Origin: Acidobacteriota bacterium
GTDB lineage: Bacteria; Acidobacteriota; Terriglobia; Bryobacterales; Bryobacteraceae
Assembly: GCA_021788955.1 (NCBI GenBank)
Contig: JAJYKC010000172.1
Span: forward strand, 1-6,105
Length of the DNA: 6,105 nucleotides
Direction: 5' to 3'
Part shown: positions 1 through 5,582 of the stretch, piece by piece
How positions within the stretch are numbered: position 1 is the first letter of the stretch
Layout of the letters: each line of letters opens with the position of its first letter
The notes under the pieces: generated by a model
Told to the model about the DNA's origin: nothing
Database searches by the model: none
The model's input: the letters and a program-made list of their open reading frames with translations, nothing else
Made by a program: the position numbers and the translations under genes

Positions 1-200
1 TGCGACACGCGGCCCAGGAACAGCACCGGGTTGTGCCCGCAGGACTTCCACAGAACCGGATCGAGCCGCCGGAACACCGCGCGCACGGAATGATCCCAAC
101 TCCAGAGAAGGTTGTAGGCGATCTCATTCAGCCGCTCCAGTTTGGCGGGCAGTGCCGGCCGGACGAGAAATTCCTTGATGGGTTGGATCTGATACGACAT
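1..200 (-). CDS. glgP: alpha-glucan phosphorylase, N-terminal fragment (DUF3417 region)
   Basis: This is the 5' end of a minus-strand gene that runs off the left edge: 66 codons plus two bases, starting at the ATG complementary to 198-200. The peptide begins MSYQIQPIKEF, then has LPAKLERLNEIAYNLLWSWD near residues 18-37 and LDPVLWKSCGHNPVLFLG near 46-63. The pattern 'LP-x-L-x-x-L-x-x-(I/L)-(A/S)-x-N-L-x-W-S-W-(D/N)' followed by 'DP-x-LW-x-x-x-GH-(N/D)-PV-x-(L/F)-L' is typical of the N-terminal DUF3417 domain of GT35 glucan phosphorylases such as actinobacterial GlgP. Family members release glucose-1-phosphate from glycogen or maltodextrin in the cytoplasm, using pyridoxal phosphate. The catalytic and PLP-binding parts lie outside the window and cannot be checked. 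The gene is divergent from hom. No strong Shine-Dalgarno precedes the ATG, and a TAGAAT element sits 12 bases upstream. Confidence 0.85.
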   Translation of the reverse strand, partial: MSYQIQPIKEFLVRPALPAKLERLNEIAYNLLWSWDHSVRAVFRRLDPVLWKSCGHNPVLFLGRVS

Positions 201-212
201 CGCGAACTGCCT

Positions 213-218
213 ATTCTA
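213..218 (-). promoter_or_regulatory. putative -10 element of glgP
   Basis: On the minus strand this hexamer reads TAGAAT, close to the sigma-70 consensus TATAAT. It ends 12 bases before the glgP ATG, so transcription would begin about 5-7 bases before the start codon and leave a very short leader. I see no convincing -35 hexamer 16-18 bases further upstream. The call rests on the hexamer and on similar TANA(A/C)T elements ahead of every other gene in the window. Confidence 0.4.
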
Positions 219-277
219 AAACACTCGTAGCGCAGTAGTCGTCGTTCGCTCCGGCGCTTTTTCTCGTCCGACCCGGG

Positions 278-1258
278 GTGGGCCGCTACACTGGGAGCTT
301 GCAACTGGCCCTGATCGGTTATGGCTCCGTCGGCCGCGCCTTCGCCCGCTTGATTGAGACGCAGCGCGAGCGCTACCCGTTCCGCATCACGGCCATCCAT
401 ACCGCGCGCCACGGTACTGCTTACGATGCCGCCGGTCTCTCCGCTACTCCGCAGTTCGGCCCGCCGGCAAGCTCGGTCGGCGAATTTCTCGACCGCGCCT
501 CCGCTCACGCCGTAGTGGAACTCACAACGCTGAACCCGGCAACCGGCGAACCGGCGACCTCGCATCTCCGCGCCGCGTTTGCGCGCCGCCTCCATGCCGT
601 CACCGCCAACAAGGGTCCGATCGCCCACGCCTACGCGGCGCTCGCCACCGAGGCCAAAGCCGCCGGCGTGCAGCTTCGTTTCGAATCTACCGTCATGGAC
701 GGCGCGCCTGTGTTCAATCTGGTGCGCAAAACCCTGCCCGCCGTCCGCGTCCTCGGCTTCACCGGCGTTCTGAACTCCACCACCAACATCGCCATCGACG
801 CGATGCACAAAGGGCTGCCGCTCGAAGAAGGCATCGCGCAGGCACGCCAACTTGGTATCACGGAAGCCGACGCTTCCTTCGACATCGACGGCTACGACTC
901 CGCCGTAAAAGCCGCCGCCCTCGCCAACGTCCTCATGGACGCTCGCCTCACCCCGCTCGATGTCGACCGCCGCGGCATCGGCCGCCTCACACCGGAGCGC
1001 GTCGCCGAACTCGCCGCCTCCGGCAAAACCGTGCGCCTGGTCACCCGTGGCCGCAGCTCCGCCGGCCGCATCCACCTCCGCGTCCGCGCCGAGGTCATCG
1101 ACCGCACCGATCCCCTCGCCCTCGCCGAACGCACCTCGAACCTCCTGCTTCTGCACACCGACCTGATGGGTACCCTCGGAACCATCTGCCTCGCGCCCGG
1201 CGTTGAACAGACCGCCTACGGCGTCTTCGCGGATCTCGTCGACATCCTCGGCTCCTGA
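278..1258 (+). CDS. hom: homoserine dehydrogenase (short form, no ACT domain)
   Basis: This enzyme reduces L-aspartate-4-semialdehyde to L-homoserine with NAD(P)H, in the cytosolic branch to threonine and methionine. Numbering is from the GTG at 278 (326 residues). An N-terminal Rossmann fold carries GYGSVG at 14-19. The segment TANKG at 109-113 holds the family's conserved lysine (K112). GVLNSTTN at 163-170 matches the family's G-x-LNGTTN motif. EADASFDIDGYDSAVK at 196-211 supplies E196, D207 and K211, equivalent to the substrate-binding and catalytic acid/lysine residues of characterised homoserine dehydrogenases. The protein ends after the catalytic domain, so there is no C-terminal ACT regulatory domain; such short forms are known. 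The start is uncertain. GTG 278 is the longest option, but the -10-like TACACT at 287-292 lies inside that extension. TTG 299 (residue 8, just before QLALIGYG) may be the real start, giving 319 residues. The stop lies 32 bp before the next gene. Confidence 0.9.
   Translation: MGRYTGSLQLALIGYGSVGRAFARLIETQRERYPFRITAIHTARHGTAYDAAGLSATPQFGPPASSVGEFLDRASAHAVVELTTLNPATGEPATSHLRAAFARRLHAVTANKGPIAHAYAALATEAKAAGVQLRFESTVMDGAPVFNLVRKTLPAVRVLGFTGVLNSTTNIAIDAMHKGLPLEEGIAQARQLGITEADASFDIDGYDSAVKAAALANVLMDARLTPLDVDRRGIGRLTPERVAELAASGKTVRLVTRGRSSAGRIHLRVRAEVIDRTDPLALAERTSNLLLLHTDLMGTLGTICLAPGVEQTAYGVFADLVDILGS
287..292 (+). promoter_or_regulatory. putative -10 element of hom
   Basis: TACACT, in the context GCTACACT, lies six bases upstream of TTG 299 and downstream of GTG 278. 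If it works as a -10 element, transcription starts at about 299. That would make the transcript leaderless from TTG 299 and exclude GTG 278 on this transcript. No good -35 match is visible. Its resemblance to the GCTACAAT element before the copy 1 gene supports the call, but it remains weak. Confidence 0.35.
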
Positions 1259-1276
1259 GCATACGGCGCAATTCGC

Positions 1277-1282
1277 TACAAT
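1277..1282 (+). promoter_or_regulatory. putative -10 element of vwfA copy 1
   Basis: TACAAT, preceded by GC (GCTACAAT), is a five-of-six match to TATAAT in the 32-bp gap after hom. Eight bases separate it from ATG 1291, so initiation would fall at or within a base or two of the A of the ATG, giving a leaderless message. No Shine-Dalgarno sequence lies before this ATG, which fits. The -35 region would overlap the end of hom; CTGAGC at 1255-1260 is only a partial match. Confidence 0.45.
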
Positions 1283-1290
1283 CCTGTCCC

Positions 1291-3390
1291 ATGCGGACGT
1301 CCGGACTGCCCGCCGAGCGGAACATCCCGCGCCGCCTCGCGCTCCTGCCCATCGCAGGCGCCCTCTGCACGTTCCCACTGCTCGCCCAGAAACCGCCGGC
1401 CCCCTCCGCGCCTCCCCCTCCCATCGTCCGCGTCGAAGTGAACCTCGTCCAGGTGGACGCGATCGTAACGGATCTGCTCGGCCGCCAGGTCACCAATCTC
1501 AAGCCGGACGATTTCGAAGTCTTCGAAGACAAGAAGCCCCGCCCCATCGTCGGCGTCAACTACGTCCACAACGCCTCGTTCCAAGGCCCGAATCCATCGG
1601 CCCGAACCACGTTCGCGTTTCTCATCGACGACCTGAGCATCGCGGGCATCGATGAGATCTTCGTGCAGAGAGCTCTGAAGAAGTTTGTGGGCACCCAGAT
1701 TCGCCCGGACGACCGCGTGGCTATCCTCCGCACCAGCACCGGATCCGGCGCCTGGGACCGTTTCACCAACAACCGCCGCGTGCTGCTCAGCGAGATCAAC
1801 CTGCTCCGTTCGGTGCCCGCCTTTTGGGGCTCGCCCTACTTCAATTACGCCAAGCCGCCGAGCTTCATCTCATCCGGTTTCACGCGTCCGGGCCATCCTT
1901 CCGCGGCCGAGGACTGGGATGGAGAAACCGTCAACGGCGTCTTCGCCGGTGGCACGCTCGGCGCGCTCCGCCTCGTTCTCCAAGGCATGTCCGCCATGCC
2001 CGGACGTAAAGCCATCATCCTTTTCTCCGGCGGCCTGACGCTCGACGTCGAATCTCGATTTAAGAAGGAAGTGTTCGACGCCGTCCACGCGCTCACCGAC
2101 CTCGCCAACCGCGCCGGCATCGTCATCTACACCGTCAATGCCACCAGCCCCGACCTGGGCGATTTAGACCCCGGCCCCCTGGAGTACGATCCGTTCGCTG
2201 GCGTACCGGCTACCGTGGATCCCGTCACACCCCCTTTCAATGGCTACGTCTCCTCCCTCGACGCCCTGCATTTCCTCTCCTCCCAGACCGGCGGCAGGCT
2301 CCTGCACGATTCCGACAATCTCAACGGCCAAATCGCCGGAGTACGAAGGGATCTCGACAGCTTCTATCTCGTCAGCTTCACGCCGTCGCGAGGCCGCTTC
2401 GATCCCCGCCCGCAATTCCACCAGATCCGGGTCCGCGTAAAGAAGTTCGGCCTGCGTGTACGCTCCCGCCACAGCTTTTTCTCCATCCCCGACAATCTTC
2501 CGGGGCCTGCGGACCGCCCGGTCGGCATACAACGCCTCTTCCAGGCGGTCTTTTCGCCCTTCGTCCGAGGACAGGTCCCGGTCGTGCTCACGAGTAACTT
2601 CGCCTACTACGGAAAAACCACCTTCCTGCAGAATTACCTCTACATCGAGCCTCGCCGCCTTCGCCTGACAAAACACCCCGGCGGCTCACGCACCGGCACG
2701 CTCGATCTCGCCCTCTACGCCTTCTCGCGATTCGGCGACGTCGCCGCCCACTCGACCATCCGCGCGCAGGTTTCGCTCACTTCCGCCGAGTACGCCAAGG
2801 CCCTCCACGACGGGCTCGTCTATAACCTGAACGTGACCGTGCCGCCCGGCAACACTTACCAACTTCGCGCCGCCGTCCTCGACCGACGTTCCGGACGCCT
2901 CGGCACCGCAAGTCGAGCCATCGTGGTCCCCCTCCGCAACAAAGGCCGGGCCGCCCTGTCCAGCCTCGAGATCGGCGCCGTCCCGAAGGACGGGCCGCGG
3001 CTCGGCGTTCGCGTCTCCCATCCTTTCTTGACACACCAATTCCCGCCCGGCGCGCAACTAGGATTCCGCTGCGCCATTTTCGACGCGCGGACCGACCCCG
3101 CCTCCGGCGAAGCCACAATCCTCGCCCAACCGCTCATTTACCGCGACGACGCTCTCATCTTCACCGGACCTGCCACGCACCTCTCCGCAGCGCCGAACAA
3201 GCAACACTCTCTGGTCATCTCCGGCGCCATCCCCCTCGACACGTATTTCACCCCCGGCAACTACGCTTTCGTGCTTCAGGTAAGCGACACCCTCCAGCCC
3301 AAACGGAAATTCCGCACCCGCATCGCCTGGTCCGATTTTGCCATCGCGCCGCCGCGCCCCGACACCGCCGCCACAATGCCCGAGCATTAA
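1291..3390 (+). CDS. secreted VWFA-related Acidobacterial domain protein, copy 1
   Basis: This is an intact 699-residue protein of unknown function, predicted to be exported. Residues 1-33 form a signal peptide: basic residues (RNIPRR), a hydrophobic stretch (LALLPIAGALCTFPLL), and likely cleavage after LLA just before QKPP. A Pro/Ala-rich linker follows (34-45). Residues about 46-396 match the TIGR03436-type region: VRVEVNLVQVDAIVTD, then VTNLKPDDFEVFEDKK, then a vWA-like core with FLIDDLSIAG (110-119), GRKAIILFSGG (238-248), LTDLANRAGIVIYTV (268-282) and SFYLVSFTP (357-365). The MIDAS-like site is divergent: D114-L-S116-I-A118 instead of DxSxS, and SGG instead of S-D-G in the later loop. 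Residues about 400-699 form a conserved, probably beta-rich region with no motif I can assign. ATG 1291 is the only plausible start, since no other ATG, GTG or TTG occurs before the hydrophobic segment. Vwa-type proteins often bind proteins through a metal ion, but any binding role here is inference. Confidence 0.88.
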   Translation: MRTSGLPAERNIPRRLALLPIAGALCTFPLLAQKPPAPSAPPPPIVRVEVNLVQVDAIVTDLLGRQVTNLKPDDFEVFEDKKPRPIVGVNYVHNASFQGPNPSARTTFAFLIDDLSIAGIDEIFVQRALKKFVGTQIRPDDRVAILRTSTGSGAWDRFTNNRRVLLSEINLLRSVPAFWGSPYFNYAKPPSFISSGFTRPGHPSAAEDWDGETVNGVFAGGTLGALRLVLQGMSAMPGRKAIILFSGGLTLDVESRFKKEVFDAVHALTDLANRAGIVIYTVNATSPDLGDLDPGPLEYDPFAGVPATVDPVTPPFNGYVSSLDALHFLSSQTGGRLLHDSDNLNGQIAGVRRDLDSFYLVSFTPSRGRFDPRPQFHQIRVRVKKFGLRVRSRHSFFSIPDNLPGPADRPVGIQRLFQAVFSPFVRGQVPVVLTSNFAYYGKTTFLQNYLYIEPRRLRLTKHPGGSRTGTLDLALYAFSRFGDVAAHSTIRAQVSLTSAEYAKALHDGLVYNLNVTVPPGNTYQLRAAVLDRRSGRLGTASRAIVVPLRNKGRAALSSLEIGAVPKDGPRLGVRVSHPFLTHQFPPGAQLGFRCAIFDARTDPASGEATILAQPLIYRDDALIFTGPATHLSAAPNKQHSLVISGAIPLDTYFTPGNYAFVLQVSDTLQPKRKFRTRIAWSDFAIAPPRPDTAATMPEH

Positions 3391-3412
3391 CCGACTATGG
3401 TCCGGCCACCAG

Positions 3413-3418
3413 TAAAAT
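3413..3418 (+). promoter_or_regulatory. putative -10 element of vwfA copy 2
   Basis: TAAAAT is a five-of-six match to TATAAT in the 71-bp gap after copy 1. TACCGG follows at 3423-3428. The same TAAAAT / TACCGG pairing occurs before copy 3, with three bases between the two elements there instead of four. Initiation near 3425 would give a leader of about 37 bases that includes the Shine-Dalgarno sequence. CCGACT at 3391-3396, 16 bases upstream, is a poor -35 match. Confidence 0.45.
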
Positions 3419-3450
3419 TCAATACCGGGGCTCGCCCGCCCAGATCAATC

Positions 3451-3455
3451 GGAGG
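3451..3455 (+). promoter_or_regulatory. ribosome binding site deciding the start of vwfA copy 2
   Basis: GGAGG lies six bases before ATG 3462. This picks ATG 3462 over the in-frame TTG at 3456, which directly abuts the GGAGG. Copy 3 has the same six-base spacing and nearly the same flanks (GGAGGTTNNGCATGCACCGC). Confidence 0.8.
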
Positions 3456-3461
3456 TTGTGC

Positions 3462-4142
3462 ATGCACCGCCGCTCGTCTTTGACCATCGGATTCACTCTC
3501 TGCGCACTCCCCTTGCTCGCCCAGAAACCGCCGGCCGCCTCCGCGCCTCCGCCGCCCATCGTCCGCGTCGAGGTGAACCTCGTCCAGGTAGACGCCGTCG
3601 TCACGGACCGCCACGGCCGCCAGGTCACCAATCTGAAAGCGGACGATTTCGAAGTCCTCGAAGACAAGAAGCGCCGCCCCGTCGTCGGCGTCAACTACGT
3701 CCACAACGCCTCCATGCAACCCGCGAACGCCGCCGCGGCCAAAACCACCATCGCCATTCTCGTCGACGACCTCAACCTCTCCTTTGAAAGCGTCGCGTAC
3801 CTGCGCAAGAGCCTCACTAAGTTCGTCAATACCCAGTTGCGGCCCGGCGACGAAGTGGCCATCCTTCGCTCGAGCAGTGGCTCAGGCGCCTGGGACGAGT
3901 TCACTTCCAACCCTCACGTCCTGCTCGAAGAGGCAGGACTCATTCACTGGCTGCCCGCCTTGTGGTACATGCCCTACTTCGTCGACCAACAGCCTCCCGC
4001 CTACCTCTCTTCCGGCCCGCCGCGCCGCCCCACCGCCGCCGAGGACTGGGATTTGCAGAGCGCCAGCAACGTCTTTACCGGAGGCACCCTCGGCGCGCTC
4101 CGCTTCATTCTCCAGGGCATGTCCGCCATCCCGGGGCGCTAA
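3462..4142 (+). CDS. copy 2, N-terminal open fragment (226 residues)
   Basis: This is what conventional translation from the GGAGG-supported ATG would produce. It holds the signal peptide (1-20, likely cleavage before Q21), the Pro/Ala linker, the beta-rich segment before the vWA domain, and the first half of the vWA-like fold with D103-L-N105-L-S107 at the MIDAS-like position. It ends at GMSAIPGR, immediately before the beta strand that should carry the second metal-site loop. It therefore lacks half of the vWA domain and all of the C-terminal region. A truncated exported fragment is likely to be unstable, though this cannot be judged from sequence. Confidence 0.5.
   Translation: MHRRSSLTIGFTLCALPLLAQKPPAASAPPPPIVRVEVNLVQVDAVVTDRHGRQVTNLKADDFEVLEDKKRRPVVGVNYVHNASMQPANAAAAKTTIAILVDDLNLSFESVAYLRKSLTKFVNTQLRPGDEVAILRSSSGSGAWDEFTSNPHVLLEEAGLIHWLPALWYMPYFVDQQPPAYLSSGPPRRPTAAEDWDLQSASNVFTGGTLGALRFILQGMSAIPGR
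4140..4142 (+). other. in-frame TAA stop within copy 2
   Basis: The codon context is CCG GGG CGC TAA GCC GTC ATC. The homologous stretch of copy 1 is CCC GGA CGT AAA GCC ATC ATC (from about 1999). The stop replaces a lysine codon in the 'GRKA' motif typical of this family, and the same frame stays open for a further 449 codons. TAA is not a codon used for selenocysteine or pyrrolysine, so recoding is unlikely. Confidence 0.9.
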
Positions 4143-4151
4143 GCCGTCATC

Positions 4152-5492
4152 GTGTTCTCAGACGGCATCCCGCTGGTGACCGGCTACGGTGCCGATCCGA
4201 TCGTGCTTGCCGCCTTCCGCTCTTTGACGGATCTGGCCAACCGCGCCGGGGTAGTCCTATACACCGTGGACGCGGCGGGCCTCAGCACGTTCGAACCGGA
4301 CGCCGCGGTCATGGGCGTCTACAGCACGCAGTCCATCGCCGGCTTCATTTCGTCCACGGACGGACTCGTCTTCCTCGCTAACCAGACCGGCGGCATGTTC
4401 CTCAGCCAGTCCAACGATCTCAACCGCGAAATCGCAAAGGTAGAGAACGACCTCGATAGTTACTACCTGATCGGCTTCTCCCCGGCGCCCAACTCGCTTG
4501 CGCGCTACAGTCCGCCCTTCCATACCATCCAGGTCCGGGTGAAACCGCGCGGCCTCCACGTACGCAGCCGCCGCGGCTTCCTCGGCCTTCCCGACAGTTT
4601 CGCCGGCCCTGAACCGGAGCCGGCCGGCACGCGGCAACTCGTCCAGGCCATTTTCTCCCCCTTCGTCCGTTCCCAGGTGCCGGTGGTTCTCACGACGGAC
4701 TACACTTACTCCGGCGACGCCGGCGACGTGCAGAACTTTTTGTACGTCGAACCCCGTCACCTGCACCTCGCCAAACAACCCGACGGCTCCCGCGCCGGAA
4801 CCCTCGATCTCGCCGTGTTCGCTTTCCGGCCCGATGGCACGGCGGCGGCACATGTCACCGCCCGGGCCAAAATCTCGCTGAACGCCGCGCAGTATGAGGC
4901 CGCGCTGCGCCAGGGAATCGTCTACGGCTTCAAGTTCAACCTGCCGCCCGGCGCAACCTATCAAGTGCGCGCCGCCGTGCTCGATCGCGGCTCCGGACGG
5001 CTCGGCTCGGCGAATCAGGTCCTGGTCATCCCGGGCCGGAAACAGGGACAAGCGGCGCTGTCGAGCCTCGAAATCGGCCCCATCGACGAGAGCAACCCGC
5101 AGGCCGGCGCCCAGTTTTCTCAGGCGTTCGTGACCCACCGGTTCCGTCCGGACGCATGGCTCGGTTTCCGCTGCGCCGTCTTCGACCCACGCACGGATCC
5201 GGCCTCGCAGAAAACGGCCCTGGTCGCCCAGCCCCTCATCTATCACGACGCCAAACTCGTCTATACCGGATCGCCAACAAACCTCGACGCGGCCCCCAAC
5301 GGCCAGGGCTCGATGGTCGTATCGGGGGCCGTCAAACTCAACCAGGCATTCTCACCCGGCGATTACTCGCTCGTGCTTCAGGTCACCGACACTCTACAGC
5401 CCAGGAAAAAGATGCGCACCCGCCTGGCCTGGGCGGACTTCGCCATCCGGCCTCCACGACCCGATGCCGCCGCCACCATTCCCCAGCATTAG
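4152..5492 (+). CDS. copy 2, C-terminal open fragment (446 residues)
   Basis: This is the remainder of copy 2 after the stop, with GTG 4152 as the first possible restart (codon 231 of the full frame). It carries FSDGIPL (second half of the vWA-like domain), SLTDLANRAGVVLYTVDA, QTGGMFL, LDSYYLIGFSP, VKPRGLHVRSRRGFLG closing the TIGR03436-like region, and then the C-terminal region ending in AATIPQH (copy 1 ends AATMPEH). No signal peptide or Shine-Dalgarno sequence supports separate translation, so if made it would stay in the cytoplasm. I regard it as the downstream part of the disrupted gene rather than an independent gene. Confidence 0.45.
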   Translation: MFSDGIPLVTGYGADPIVLAAFRSLTDLANRAGVVLYTVDAAGLSTFEPDAAVMGVYSTQSIAGFISSTDGLVFLANQTGGMFLSQSNDLNREIAKVENDLDSYYLIGFSPAPNSLARYSPPFHTIQVRVKPRGLHVRSRRGFLGLPDSFAGPEPEPAGTRQLVQAIFSPFVRSQVPVVLTTDYTYSGDAGDVQNFLYVEPRHLHLAKQPDGSRAGTLDLAVFAFRPDGTAAAHVTARAKISLNAAQYEAALRQGIVYGFKFNLPPGATYQVRAAVLDRGSGRLGSANQVLVIPGRKQGQAALSSLEIGPIDESNPQAGAQFSQAFVTHRFRPDAWLGFRCAVFDPRTDPASQKTALVAQPLIYHDAKLVYTGSPTNLDAAPNGQGSMVVSGAVKLNQAFSPGDYSLVLQVTDTLQPRKKMRTRLAWADFAIRPPRPDAAATIPQH

Positions 5493-5510
5493 TGGACACC
5501 CCGCAAGCCG

Positions 5511-5526
5511 GACCCCACGCTGGGTC
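5511..5526 (+). repeat. short inverted repeat upstream of vwfA copy 3
   Basis: GACCC (5511-5515) and GGGTC (5522-5526) are perfect complements around a six-base loop, ending four bases before the TAAAAT element. There is no following T-tract, so it does not look like an intrinsic terminator. It could be an operator-like site or chance in GC-rich DNA. Confidence 0.2.
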
Positions 5527-5529
5527 TGC

Positions 5530-5535
5530 TAAAAT
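5530..5535 (+). promoter_or_regulatory. putative -10 element of vwfA copy 3
   Basis: TAAAAT, in the context GCTAAAATCC, lies in the 90-bp gap after copy 2, with TACCGG at 5539-5544. Predicted initiation near 5542 gives a leader of about 41 bases including AGGAGG. The -35 region is not recognisable. The parallel arrangement before copy 2 supports the call. Confidence 0.45.
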
Positions 5536-5570
5536 CCGTACCGGAAAACGCCCCGCTCCGTCTACTTAGC

Positions 5571-5576
5571 AGGAGG
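5571..5576 (+). promoter_or_regulatory. ribosome binding site of vwfA copy 3
   Basis: AGGAGG, a full Shine-Dalgarno core, lies six bases before ATG 5583, the same spacing as in copy 2. It fixes the start of a gene whose end lies outside the window. Confidence 0.85.
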
Positions 5577-5582
5577 TTCCGC

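Larger units (their letters stand above)
3462..5492 (+). pseudogene. VWFA-related Acidobacterial domain protein, copy 2, interrupted by a nonsense codon
   Basis: The reading frame is one continuous unit of 676 codons apart from TAA at codon 227 (4140-4142). The order matches copy 1: signal peptide (MHRRSSLTIGFTLCALPLLA, then QKPP), Pro/Ala linker, VRVEVNLVQVDAVVTD, VTNLKADDFEVLEDKK, and the vWA start ILVDDLNLS (99-107). After the stop come AVIVFSDG (228-235), LTDLANRAGVVLYTVDA, SYYLIGFSP (333-341) and the C-terminal region. Where copy 1 reads PGRKAIILFS, copy 2 reads PGR-stop-AVIVFS, so one A-to-T change of AAA or AAG-to-TAA fits; there is no frameshift. The downstream part shows no other damage, so the mutation is recent, a sequencing error, or tolerated. 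This copy keeps the aspartate in FSDG that copy 1 has lost. Calling it a pseudogene is an inference; the two fragments are also listed separately. Confidence 0.75.

Noticed and set aside
33..230. A 65-codon plus-strand frame at the left edge
   Set aside because: It is antisense to the recognisable glucan phosphorylase N-terminus and has no family resemblance.
128..1378. A 416-codon open frame on the minus strand across hom
   Set aside because: It is an antisense shadow created by strong C/G third-position bias. Its peptide is Gly/Ala/Arg/Glu/Asp-rich with no recognisable family, while the plus strand encodes a motif-complete homoserine dehydrogenase.
1203..1655. A 150-codon plus-strand frame spanning the hom to copy 1 junction
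   Set aside because: It is out of frame with both genes. The product is Arg/Pro/His-rich, typical of a frame shadow in GC-rich DNA.
3398..3411. TGGT-CCGGCC-ACCA as a terminator after copy 1
   Set aside because: The stem is only four base pairs with no T-tract, and it directly precedes the copy 2 -10 element. It is too weak to call.
4140..4142. Programmed recoding of the stop (selenocysteine, pyrrolysine)
   Set aside because: Those systems use TGA or TAG; this is TAA. The family position is normally lysine and I see no conspicuous stem-loop right after it.
4131..4160. A frameshift as the cause of the copy 2 interruption
   Set aside because: The fragments before and after the stop are in the same frame, and the alignment to copy 1 continues codon for codon, so a substitution is sufficient.
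4257..5246. A 329-codon open frame on the minus strand across copy 2
   Set aside because: It lies opposite the well-conserved C-terminal coding region of copy 2 and is low-complexity, without motifs. Similar antisense frames occur opposite copy 1, as expected from codon bias.
5493..5498. TGGACA as a -35 box for copy 3
   Set aside because: It resembles TTGACA, but the distance to the TAAAAT element is 31 bases, far from the usual 16-18.
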